Below the pieces are notes generated by a model. It was not told the DNA's origin and ran no database searches. It worked only from the letters and a program-made list of their open reading frames with translations. The position numbers and the translations under genes were made by a program. Below are positions 26,927-34,823 of a DNA stretch of 64,000 nt, piece by piece. Positions within the stretch are counted from its first letter, which is position 1. Every line of letters starts with the position of its first letter. This DNA comes from Gemmatimonadota bacterium (lineage in GTDB: Bacteria; Gemmatimonadota; Gemmatimonadetes; Gemmatimonadales; GWC2-71-9), in contig JAPULZ010000196.1 in assembly GCA_027294455.1 (NCBI GenBank), forward strand, positions 1-64,000. Direction: 5' to 3'.

Positions 26927-28075
26927 TTACATCACGGAGCCGTCGAGTTCCTCGATGGTCCTGGTCGAAGGGGGTCGCTCACGTTGCAGCCGCCGCGCGG
27001 TGCGCTCTGCCTCCCGCATGACGCGGAGGACGTTTTCGCCCGCCAACTTACGGAGATCCTCATCGCTCCATCCCCGGCGCGACAGCTCCGCGAAGAGCGC
27101 CGGATACGTCGAGGTGTCTTCCAGGCCCTCGACGACCGCGGAGATCCCGTCGAAGTCCGCGCCGATGGCCACGTGATCCGGACCCGCGACACGGTGAATG
27201 TGTTCGATGTGATCGGCGACGTGGGACAGGTTGGCCCCCTCACCGCCCGGATACACGAAACTCGGCACGAACGTCACCATCACGACGCCGCCGTTCGCCG
27301 GAAGCCGCTGGAGAATCGAATCCGGCACGTTGCGCGGATGATCGACGAGCGCGCGCGCCGAGGAATGCGAGTAGATCACCGGGGCCTCGGCAACGTTGAG
27401 CGCGTCACTCATGGTGCCCGGCGACACGTGGGAGAGGTCGACCAGCATCCCCAGGCGATTCATCTCGCGAACGACCTCCTCGCCGAACCGCGTGAGACCC
27501 CCGTGCCGCGGCTCATCGGTGGCGGAGTCCGCCCAGCCGATGGTGCCACCGTGTGTGAGCGTCATATACCGCACGCCCAAGTCATAGTACGCGCGCAACA
27601 CGCCGAGCGAATTCTCGATGGCGTGACCGCCCTCCACGCCGAGCATCGAGGCGATTTTCCCGCTCCCAAAGATCCGCTCGACATCCGATGCCCCACGCGC
27701 CATCTCGAAGCTGCCGCTGTACTTGGCGATGTACTGCCGGGCGATGTCGATCTGCTCCAGCTGCACCCGGGCGAATCCGGAATCCGCGTAATCGGCCGGG
27801 ATGTACACCGACCAGAACTGCGCCCCGACCATGCCCCGGCCGAGCCGCTCGAGATCGGTGTGCCCCGGGGGGGTTCCGCTGATGTCGTAGGCGCCGACGT
27901 CCCGGGGCGCCACCTCGAATTCCCGGATCGCCCACGGCAGATCGTTGTGGCCGTCGATGAGGGGCGTCTCTGCGAGTATCCGCCTGGCGCGCTCGAGATG
28001 GCCATCGTCCGCCTGCGCCGCAAGCGAGGTGGACGCGACGCACAAGATTCCGATCGCAAGCGTGTGTGTCTTCAT
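26927..28075 (-). CDS. Membrane dipeptidase-like metallopeptidase (M19)
   Basis: A zinc dipeptidase of the renal dipeptidase family, predicted exported ('LAIGILCVASTSLAAQ' signal). Metal and catalytic residues are visible in 'LIDGHNDLPW' (HxD), bridging Glu in 'GVEGGHAIE', 'DLSHVSPGTM', 'IYSHSSARALVDHPRN' and 'AIGADFDGI'. The length of 382 residues suits the family, which cleaves dipeptides including those with D-residues at the C-terminus. I started at ATG 28075, where the signal begins. It leads an operon with a kinase-TPR protein and two lipoproteins. This is one of three peptide-related hydrolases in the window. Confidence 0.92.
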   Translation of the reverse strand: MKTHTLAIGILCVASTSLAAQADDGHLERARRILAETPLIDGHNDLPWAIREFEVAPRDVGAYDISGTPPGHTDLERLGRGMVGAQFWSVYIPADYADSGFARVQLEQIDIARQYIAKYSGSFEMARGASDVERIFGSGKIASMLGVEGGHAIENSLGVLRAYYDLGVRYMTLTHGGTIGWADSATDEPRHGGLTRFGEEVVREMNRLGMLVDLSHVSPGTMSDALNVAEAPVIYSHSSARALVDHPRNVPDSILQRLPANGGVVMVTFVPSFVYPGGEGANLSHVADHIEHIHRVAGPDHVAIGADFDGISAVVEGLEDTSTYPALFAELSRRGWSDEDLRKLAGENVLRVMREAERTARRLQRERPPSTRTIEELDGSVM

Positions 28076-28140
28076 GCTGGGGAATTTGCGGGACCCCGAT
28101 GCTATGAGCAAGTACTGAACTGGAAAGGAGTTGCAGGAGT

Positions 28141-28178
28141 GGCCGGCGGCGGCGGCGGTGGGAGGACGGCCGCCGGCC
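28141..28178. other. GC-rich inverted repeat
   Basis: GGCCGGCGGC (28141-28150) pairs with GCCGCCGGCC (28169-28178) around an 18-base loop, between the AHSA1 remnant and the dipeptidase gene. A T-run follows on the + strand, where no gene precedes it. It may be a terminator or a leader structure of the dipeptidase operon. Confidence 0.35.
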
Positions 28179-28213
28179 GCCTGTTTTCAGACACTGCTTT
28201 CCTCGACCGAAGT

Positions 28214-28388
28214 CAGCGATCACGCTGGTGTTGAAGGACCTTCGCCAGATTCTCCGCGATGGCCGTCCAACCGCCCTGGTGTTTCTGGGCGGACTGCTCG
28301 GTCGGCAGCTTCTCGTGTTTCAGGGTCAGCAGCGTGCCAACAGCTAGGTGATGGTCAGCTCGAATCCCTTGGTAGCCGTGTCAGCCAT
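28214..28388 (-). pseudogene. Remnant of an AHSA1/SRPBCC protein with internal deletion
   Basis: From the ATG at 28388 the strand reads 'MADTATKGFELTIT' and stops at once. One frame over, 'VGTLLTLKHEKLPTEQSAQK', '..GGWTAIAENLAKVLQHQRDR' and a stop follow. These are the beginning and the end of a START/SRPBCC domain of the AHSA1 type, whose normal size is about 140-160 residues; most of the middle is gone. The gene overlaps the end of the ArsR gene exactly as in intact ArsR-AHSA1 pairs, confirming what was lost. Assembly error is possible but less likely, since the DNA is continuous and unique. Confidence 0.7.
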
Positions 28389-28743
28389 GACGTGCTCCTC
28401 CTGTTGGGTGTTTGCCCTGTGATGCGATCAACCACGCCTCGAGGGAATCGAGCCGCGCCTCCCAGAAGCGGCGGTAGTGGTCCACCCACGCCGCCGCTGC
28501 CGACAGGGGCTCGGCGTTCAGGAAACAGCGGTGGATCCTTCCCTCAACACGGCGACGCAGCAGTCCGGCCCGCTCCAACACGATGATGTGCTTGGAGACC
28601 CCGTTCAGCGACATCTCGATGGGGTCGGCGAGTTCGGAGACGGTGGCCGGCCCCTCGGTGAGCCGCCCGAGAATCGAGCGACGGGTGGGATCGGCCAGGG
28701 CGTGGAATATGCCGTCCAGGGCTTCGTGAGAATATTCAACCAT
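28381..28743 (-). CDS. ArsR-family transcriptional regulator
   Basis: A 120-residue winged-helix repressor of the metal-independent ArsR group that pairs with AHSA1 proteins: 'IFHALADPTRRSILGRLTEG', 'TVSELADPIEMSLNGVSKHI', 'VLERAGLLRRRVEGRIHRCF', 'WVDHYRRFWEARLDSLEAWL'. No Cys metal site is present. Its last bases overlap the start of a deleted SRPBCC gene (28388), so the regulator has lost its usual partner but keeps its own intact frame. Confidence 0.92.
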   Translation of the reverse strand: MVEYSHEALDGIFHALADPTRRSILGRLTEGPATVSELADPIEMSLNGVSKHIIVLERAGLLRRRVEGRIHRCFLNAEPLSAAAAWVDHYRRFWEARLDSLEAWLIASQGKHPTGGARHG

Positions 28744-28810
28744 ATGGTTGATAAATAATCGAAGGTTGGAGGGATGCGAGGGGGGTTCCTTGCTTCCCCC
28801 TTCAACTGCT

Positions 28811-28876
28811 TGCCCAGTGGACAGTGCTCAGTACCCAGTGCCGAGCTGGGCAGGGGCCACTGAGCACTGAGTACTG
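28811..28876. repeat. CAGTACTGAG-type repeat tract
   Basis: A short intergenic tract holds repeated CAGTGCTCAGTAC and ACTGAGCACTGAGTACTG words plus an inverted pair TGCCCAG (28811-28817) / CTGGGCA (28846-28852). It lies between the ArsR start and the stop of the MBL gene. Such tracts recur in some genomes as dispersed non-coding repeats; copy number elsewhere is unknown. Confidence 0.45.
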
Positions 28877-28877
28877 A

Positions 28878-29804
28878 CTACTGAATACCGGGAATGGTGG
28901 GGCCGGGGGCCTCCTGCGCGCCTAGACTCAGCGCGACATTCCGTACGAACCTGTCGGGGCTGGATCCCCACGTGTCGTCGAGATCCGCAGTGGGCGTCGC
29001 GGCGACGATCTGGTCGGCCGTGAGTCCCTCGTTGACCATGACGCGGATACGGTCCCGCACGGTGATGAGCATGTTGCGGTAGTCGCGGAGATCGTCGGGT
29101 CCGGACAGCGCGCCGTGACCCGGGATGATCTTGCTGTTCGAGTCGACCATGCTGAGGACGCGGTCGGCCGCGGCAATCACGCCGTCGACATGGCCACCGC
29201 TGTTCACGTCGATGAACGGATAGCGGCCCTGGAAAAACGTGTCGCCCATGTGGAACGTGTTGGCGTTCGTGAAGTACACGATCGCGTCGCCGTCGGTGTG
29301 GGCGGGGTCCACGTGGAACACGCGGATGTTGTCACCGTTCCAGTACAGGTTCACCGCATCGGTGAACGTGACGACGGGCAGCGCGTCGGGGGGTGCCTGA
29401 TTGGTGTTGCCCATGACCTCCCGAAACTCCTCGGGATTCATGCGCTTGCGCACATTCTCGTGTGCCACGATCATGGCACCGGCCTTGCCGAAGTTCTCGT
29501 TCCCGCCGGTGTGATCGCCGTGCCAATGGGTGTTGAGGACGAAACGCACCACACCTGATGTCAACTCGGCGATGGCAGCCTGGATCTTCTCCGTGAGCGG
29601 CGCGAATTGATCGTCGATGACGAAGGGCCCGTCCTCACCTATCGAGAGCCCGATGTTCCCTCCCGATCCCGTCAGCATGTACACGCCTTCGGCCACCCGC
29701 TGGGTTTCGATCTCGACGGCTGAAAAATCCCGCTGCCGGGCAGACAACGGTACGGACACGACCCCGGCCACGACGACCGGGAACAGCACTCTCGCTAGTC
29801 GCAT
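28878..29804 (-). CDS. Metallo-beta-lactamase-fold hydrolase, exported
   Basis: A 308-residue MBL-fold enzyme with signal peptide 'LFPVVVAGVVSVPLSARQ'. Zn ligands are in 'LNTHWHGDHTGGN' (HxHxDH), the second His in 'DPAHTDGDAIVY', and Asp/His near 'HMGDTF' and 'IIPGHG'. It resembles the periplasmic 'MBL fold metallo-hydrolase' group near subclass B3/quinoprotein relays rather than true resistance enzymes. Substrate is unknown. The ATG 29804 has AAGGAG upstream. Confidence 0.88.
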   Translation of the reverse strand: MRLARVLFPVVVAGVVSVPLSARQRDFSAVEIETQRVAEGVYMLTGSGGNIGLSIGEDGPFVIDDQFAPLTEKIQAAIAELTSGVVRFVLNTHWHGDHTGGNENFGKAGAMIVAHENVRKRMNPEEFREVMGNTNQAPPDALPVVTFTDAVNLYWNGDNIRVFHVDPAHTDGDAIVYFTNANTFHMGDTFFQGRYPFIDVNSGGHVDGVIAAADRVLSMVDSNSKIIPGHGALSGPDDLRDYRNMLITVRDRIRVMVNEGLTADQIVAATPTADLDDTWGSSPDRFVRNVALSLGAQEAPGPTIPGIQ

Positions 29805-29883
29805 GTCGCTCCTTCTGGCTGATGACGCGGGTGGAATCTGCCTGCCCGCCGATCCGGCGCAAGGATGACAGGAAGACTTGACG

Positions 29884-30588
29884 TTACGAGCCGCCCGAGG
29901 TGGCGTCTGCCACCACCTCGCGTGCGACGTCCGCCAGAGCCCGCCACACGTTGCGCGCCACAATACGATGCCCCTCGACGGTGGGATGGATGCCGTCCGG
30001 CTGATTGAGCTTGGGGTTCCCCCCCACGCCGTCCAGCAGAAACGGAACCAGCGCGAGCTCGTTGTCCGCGGCCAGCTCCCGGAACACCCGTTCGAACGCC
30101 TCGGTGTAGATCATGCCGAGATTCGGAGGCGCCCGCATGCCCACCAGGACGATGCGGGCCTCGGGGCGGACGGACCGCGTGCGATCGATGATGCCCTGCA
30201 GGTTGGCGCGCATCGCTCTGACGTCCAGGCCCCTTAACCCGTCGTTTGCCCCCAGCTCGATCACCAACACCGCGACGGGCTGCCGCAGGAGCCAATCGAT
30301 GCGCCTGCGGCCCCCGGCCGAGGTTTCGCCGTTGATGCCGGCATTCACCACCCGAAGCCCTAACCCCAGCGCATCGACGGTGTCCTGGATGAGAGCCGGA
30401 AACGCCGCGTCCTCCCCCACTCCCAATCCCGCGGTGAGGCTAGTCCCGAGGAACACAATCGCCGGGACGTCTGTGCCGGCTGCGGTGTCGGCCCGGCGGT
30501 CCAGCGGCGGGCGCTCCGGGGCCTCCTGGGCGGAACCACAGGCGACCACGAGGGCGACAAATGCGCTTCCAGCTATCTTTCGACCCAT
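29884..30588 (-). CDS. tesA: TesA-like SGNH esterase/lysophospholipase
   Basis: A 234-residue GDSL/SGNH hydrolase. Block I 'FLGTSLTAGLG' (Ser50), block II Gly in 'NAGINGETSAGG', block III 'GANDGLRG' and block V 'DGIHPT' give the full set. The N-terminus ends in a lipobox-like 'LVVAC', so it may be a lipoprotein. E. coli TesA is a periplasmic thioesterase/lysophospholipase. The gene is divergent from ybbA-ybbP-like genes exactly as in E. coli, which strengthens the name. Starts of the divergent genes overlap; ATG 30597 is an alternative. Confidence 0.87.
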   Translation of the reverse strand: MGRKIAGSAFVALVVACGSAQEAPERPPLDRRADTAAGTDVPAIVFLGTSLTAGLGVGEDAAFPALIQDTVDALGLGLRVVNAGINGETSAGGRRRIDWLLRQPVAVLVIELGANDGLRGLDVRAMRANLQGIIDRTRSVRPEARIVLVGMRAPPNLGMIYTEAFERVFRELAADNELALVPFLLDGVGGNPKLNQPDGIHPTVEGHRIVARNVWRALADVAREVVADATSGGS

Positions 30589-31285
30589 GATGATCATCGC
30601 CAAGGGTTTGGGACAAACATATTCGAGCGGCGGTCGCCCGCTCACCGTGCTCCAGGACATCAATCTTACCATCGAACCCCGTGGGTTCGTAGCCATCGTC
30701 GGTCCGTCGGGCAGCGGCAAGACTACCTTGCTCGGGCTGCTCGCCGGGTTGGATCGTGCCAGCGCCGGATCCGTTTCGCTGGACGGCGTCGATCTCGCCG
30801 GACTGACCGAAGACCAGCGGGCCAGGTTCCGGGCCGAGCGGGTAGGGTTCGTGTTCCAGTCGTTTCACCTGATCCCCACGCTCACCGCGTTGGAGAACGT
30901 CCTCGTGCCGTTCGAGCTCCTGGACGGATCCCGCTCCAACGGTGCCGAATCCCAAGCGCGGGCGATGGCACTGCTCACCCGGGTCGGCTTGCGTGATCGC
31001 GTGGACCATTACCCGAGTCAGCTCTCAGGCGGGGAACAACAACGCGTCGCGCTGGCCCGGGCGTTCGCCAACCGCCCCAAGATTCTGTTTGCCGACGAAC
31101 CCACCGGAAACCTCGACGCAGACACAGGCCGCACCATCATCGACCTCATGGTCGAGCTCAACCGCGACGTCGAGACCACGCTGGTGCTGGTCACCCACGA
31201 CCCGGAGCTCGCCGCCCGGGCCAATCGCATCATCCGCCTGAGCGGTGGTGTGGTGGTCGAAGATCGGATGAACGAGTCGGCATGA
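30587..31285 (+). CDS. ybbA: YbbA-like ABC transporter ATP-binding protein
   Basis: A 232-residue LolD/MacB-type ATPase. Walker A 'GPSGSGKT', Q-loop 'FVFQSFHLIPTLTALENV', signature 'LSGGEQQRVALARAF', Walker B 'ILFADEPTGNLD' and H-loop 'LVLVTHDPELA' are all intact. Its stop overlaps the ATG of the permease (ATGA). It is the ATPase of a mechanotransmission-type exporter with the YbbP-like permease; in E. coli ybbA-ybbP lies beside tesA, as here. The start may be 30587 or the next ATG at 30590. Confidence 0.92.
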   Translation: MMIIAKGLGQTYSSGGRPLTVLQDINLTIEPRGFVAIVGPSGSGKTTLLGLLAGLDRASAGSVSLDGVDLAGLTEDQRARFRAERVGFVFQSFHLIPTLTALENVLVPFELLDGSRSNGAESQARAMALLTRVGLRDRVDHYPSQLSGGEQQRVALARAFANRPKILFADEPTGNLDADTGRTIIDLMVELNRDVETTLVLVTHDPELAARANRIIRLSGGVVVEDRMNESA

Positions 31286-33828
31286 ATCTGCGCTTCGCAT
31301 TGCGGCACGCGCGCCGCGAGGGTCGATCGAGCTTCCGCCGCATCGGTTTCTACATGGGGGCCATCACGCTGGGCGTGGCGGCGCTGGTCGCCATCAATTC
31401 ATTTCGCAGCAACATCATCGTCGCGATCCAATCCGAATCACGTGGAATTCTCGGTGCGGACCTCGAGCTGCACAGCCGCCGACAATTCCCCGACCCTGTG
31501 CAAGCCGTGCTGGACTCCGCCGCCGCCGCCGGTGTGCCGGTGTCCTATGTGACGCGAATGCCGTCGATGGCCCGGTCCCCCCGCACCGAGCTGAGTAGGC
31601 TGGTCCAACTGCGCGCGCTGGAGGGGGGCTTTCCCTACTACGGCGAGATCGGCACCGACCCGCAAGAGGCGTGGGGACGCCTCCACGACGGAAGTCTCGC
31701 GGTCGTCGACGCAGGAGTGACTATTCAACTAGGCATCGAAGTGGGTGATACCATCCAGCTCGGACGGTCGTTGTTCGTCATTGCCGGCGTCATCACCACG
31801 TCATCTGGCGAGGTGAGCTTTCAAAGCGCAATCGGCCCGCGCGTGTTCATCTCCGGGGCGGATCTGGAGGCGACCGGGCTCGTCCAGTTCGGCAGCCTGG
31901 TTCGATACCAGGCCTACCTGCAGATCGATGACAACGCCGACTTGCAAGGCTTTCTCAACCGGCACAACCAATTATTGGAGGACAACCAAGTCGGCTACGA
32001 TACCGTGGCCGAGCAGGTCGAGGATCTGACGGACGCGCTCGGGAACATGACGCGCTTCCTGGGACTGATCGGCCTCACGGCCCTGCTACTCGGCGGGGTC
32101 GGGGTGGCGAGCGCGATTCAGGTGTTCATCAAGGAGAAGCTGGACACGATCGCCGTGCTGCGATGCCTCGGCGCGACGCAAGGCACGGTGTTCGCCGCCT
32201 ACCTCGTGCAAGCGGCGGCGCTCGGCCTCCTGGGGGCGGCCGGCGGCGTGGTGCTGGGAGTGGGCGTGCAGGCGGTCCTTCCGAGTGTCCTCGGCGATTT
32301 CCTGCCGCTGGACGTGGCCGTGTCATTGGACTGGTTGGCGATCGGCGCGGGCTTGGTGATAGGCGTGTGGGTCGCGACGGTGTTCGCGCTGCTTCCGCTC
32401 ATCGCCGTGCGCGACGTGCCCCCGCTGCGGGCGCTGCGCCGAGAAGCGGGCAAGCTGGCGCGGCGCCCGCTGATTTGGCGCACGGTCACGAGCGGCGCCC
32501 TCGTCGTGAGCGTCGTGCTCATTAGCGTCTGGCAGGCGCCGTTCGTGGGCATGGGGCTCTCGTATGCCGGCGCCATCATCTTCACCGGCATCCTGCTGAG
32601 CCTCACCGCACACCTGCTGATGCGCATGACGCGGCGCTACTTTCCCCGCAAGGCCAGCTATGTCATCCGGCAAGGCGTCGCCAACCTCTTCCGGCCGCAG
32701 AACCAGACCGCGGCCGTCACCATCTCCCTCGGCTTCGGCGTCTTTCTCATCGCGACCATCTACCTGGTGCAACGCAACATCCTCGAGCCGTTCAACATCA
32801 ATACGGCGGCCGACGCACCGAACCTCTTCCTTTTTGATATTCAGGAAGATCAACGCGAGGGTGTCTCCTCCCTGCTGGACCAACACGGTGTACCGGCACT
32901 GACACTCACCCCATTGATACCTGCTCGCATTGGCAGCATCAACGGCCGGACGGTGGAGGAACTCATGGCCGATTCGGTGGGCCCACACATCTCCCGGTGG
33001 GCTTTGCGGCGCGAATACCGCCACACATACCGCGACACGTTGGTGGCCACCGAGGAGGTGGTCGCCGGAGCCTGGTGGAGCGACTCCACCGCCGGGACGG
33101 GAACCGTCCCGCAAGTGTCCATCGAACAAGACCTGGCCGACGAACTGCGGGTCGGTCTCGGCGACCGTATCGTGTGGGACGTCCAAGGCGTCCCCATCGA
33201 AACCGAGATCACCAGCCTACGGCGGGTCAACTGGGCACGGTTCGAGTTGAATTTCTTCTTCGTCTTCGAGCCTCGCGCATTGGCCGACGCGCCACCGACC
33301 ATCATCGCATTCACGCGCATTGCAGACGCCGGCCGCCGCGCCGCCTTTCAACGCGATCTCGTCCGCGATTTCCCCAACGTCTCCGTCGCCGACCTGGCGT
33401 TGCTCCAGCAAGCCCTGAGCAGCATCATCGACAAGGTCACCCTGGCGATTCGGTTCATGGCGTTGTTCAGCATCGCCAGCGGCATCGTGGTGCTTCTCGG
33501 GGCGATCGCCACGTCGCGCTTCCACCGCGTGCGCGAAGGGGTGCTGCTGAAGACCCTGGGCGCGAGCCGCAAACAACTCGGCCAGATCCTCTTGACCGAA
33601 TACGCCGCACTGGGTTCCCTGGCCGGGGTGACCGGCATTCTCCTCGCCGGCCTCGCGGCCTGGGGACTCGTGCGTTTCGTGTTCGAGCTGGAGTTTCACA
33701 TGCCGGCGGTGGCGCTGGCCGGGCTGTGGGTCGGAGTCGTGACGCTGACGGCGGTGGTCGGGGTCTTCAATGGACGCGACGTCTTGAAGAAGCCGCCCCT
33801 GGCCGTCATCAGGGAATACGCCGAGTAG
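31282..33828 (+). CDS. ybbP: YbbP-like FtsX-family ABC transporter permease
   Basis: An 848-residue permease with ten predicted helices in three groups: TM1 'FYMGAITLGVAALVAINSF', an FtsX block around residues 250-380 ('LLLGGVGVASAIQVFIKEK'), a central pair, and a C-terminal FtsX block ('IASGIVVLLGAIATSRFHR', 'EYAALGSLAGVTGILLAGLA'). Two large periplasmic regions lie between. This is the YbbP layout rather than MacB or LolC. Coupled to the ATPase gene. YbbAP works with TesA in lipid or hydrophobic-compound export in E. coli; the same is likely here. Confidence 0.9.
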   Translation: MNLRFALRHARREGRSSFRRIGFYMGAITLGVAALVAINSFRSNIIVAIQSESRGILGADLELHSRRQFPDPVQAVLDSAAAAGVPVSYVTRMPSMARSPRTELSRLVQLRALEGGFPYYGEIGTDPQEAWGRLHDGSLAVVDAGVTIQLGIEVGDTIQLGRSLFVIAGVITTSSGEVSFQSAIGPRVFISGADLEATGLVQFGSLVRYQAYLQIDDNADLQGFLNRHNQLLEDNQVGYDTVAEQVEDLTDALGNMTRFLGLIGLTALLLGGVGVASAIQVFIKEKLDTIAVLRCLGATQGTVFAAYLVQAAALGLLGAAGGVVLGVGVQAVLPSVLGDFLPLDVAVSLDWLAIGAGLVIGVWVATVFALLPLIAVRDVPPLRALRREAGKLARRPLIWRTVTSGALVVSVVLISVWQAPFVGMGLSYAGAIIFTGILLSLTAHLLMRMTRRYFPRKASYVIRQGVANLFRPQNQTAAVTISLGFGVFLIATIYLVQRNILEPFNINTAADAPNLFLFDIQEDQREGVSSLLDQHGVPALTLTPLIPARIGSINGRTVEELMADSVGPHISRWALRREYRHTYRDTLVATEEVVAGAWWSDSTAGTGTVPQVSIEQDLADELRVGLGDRIVWDVQGVPIETEITSLRRVNWARFELNFFFVFEPRALADAPPTIIAFTRIADAGRRAAFQRDLVRDFPNVSVADLALLQQALSSIIDKVTLAIRFMALFSIASGIVVLLGAIATSRFHRVREGVLLKTLGASRKQLGQILLTEYAALGSLAGVTGILLAGLAAWGLVRFVFELEFHMPAVALAGLWVGVVTLTAVVGVFNGRDVLKKPPLAVIREYAE

Positions 33829-33845
33829 GGACGAGCCGCCTCGCC

Positions 33846-34667
33846 CTACCGCCCCGGCACCACTCCTACCATCCGCAACGGCCCTCCGCTCCCACCAGCG
33901 ATCTTCATCGGCAAAGCCACCACATACCCGCCCGTCTCGGGCATCGCCTCCAGGTTGGCGACGTTCTCGAAGCCGGGAATGTTCTCGCCGTAGAGGATCT
34001 GGTGGGTCTCGAACATGGTGGATTGGCCGAAGTCGATACTCGGCGTATCGATGCCGATCGCACCGATGGAGCGGTTGTCCACGAGCCATCGGGCCGCCTC
34101 GGGGGCGAGTCCCGGAAAGTGCAGCAGCGGCACCGCGTCGGGACCGCGCAGCGCCGTGCCGAGGTAGGCCTCGGCGTCGGGCCAACGCCGGCCCCAGCCC
34201 GTCCTCAGGAGTAGAATGACGCCGTCACCGATGGGGCCGTGCGCCGCCTCGAACGCCGTGAAATCGGCGACGCTCACTAGATAGTCCTGATCAGCCGACG
34301 CCTTGTCCGAAACGTCAACGACTACTGCCGGGCCGATCAGCCGCGCCAGGGGAATCTGGGCCGGGGTGTCGCGCCCCTCGGCGAAATGGGCTGGCGCGTC
34401 GAGGTGGGTACCTCCGTGCTCGGCGGCGGTAAAGTTGTAGGCGGCGTAGTAGTAGCCTCCTTCGGTGATCCCGTCGGCCACGGTGTCGAGGCGGAACGCC
34501 TCGGCGGTCGGCCAGTAGATCGTCTCCGCATCGAACGGATGAGACAGATCGATCCACGCACTCGGGGACTGGAACAAGAGGTCGATCTCGGCCCCGTCGG
34601 GCACGCAGGCCGCGACGGTGAGAACGCAGACGATCGCTGCCACTCTGACGGAAGAAATCGGAACCAT
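33846..34667 (-). CDS. Cyclase-family metal hydrolase (kynurenine formamidase-like), lipoprotein
   Basis: A 273-residue protein of the cyclase/KynB family: 'WIDLSHPFDAETIYWP', metal motif 'EHGGTHLDAPAHF' (HxGTHxDxPxH), 'LLLRTGWGRRW' and 'IGIDTPSIDFG'. N-terminal signal 'AIVCVLTVAAC' marks a lipoprotein, so it works outside the cytoplasm, unlike KynB of tryptophan breakdown. The start 34667 is the only one that yields a signal. It faces the ybbP gene convergently (17-base gap). Confidence 0.88.
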   Translation of the reverse strand: MVPISSVRVAAIVCVLTVAACVPDGAEIDLLFQSPSAWIDLSHPFDAETIYWPTAEAFRLDTVADGITEGGYYYAAYNFTAAEHGGTHLDAPAHFAEGRDTPAQIPLARLIGPAVVVDVSDKASADQDYLVSVADFTAFEAAHGPIGDGVILLLRTGWGRRWPDAEAYLGTALRGPDAVPLLHFPGLAPEAARWLVDNRSIGAIGIDTPSIDFGQSTMFETHQILYGENIPGFENVANLEAMPETGGYVVALPMKIAGGSGGPLRMVGVVPGR

Positions 34668-34823
34668 GAGACCTTGCCGCAACGAGATGCCAGATAGGTT
34701 GATCGTCGTGGCAGGGACAGTCAAGCCACCCCGGGCCCAGCAGGGATGCCAACTCTCCAGGGCCTTCCCGGCGGCGGTCGGAAACCCCAGTTTGGATCTG
34801 TCGAACTCCCTCGGAGGATTCCC

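Noticed and set aside
28878-29804. Antibiotic-resistance metallo-beta-lactamase
   Set aside because: The HxHxDH fold is shared by many hydrolases; no feature singles out true lactamase activity.
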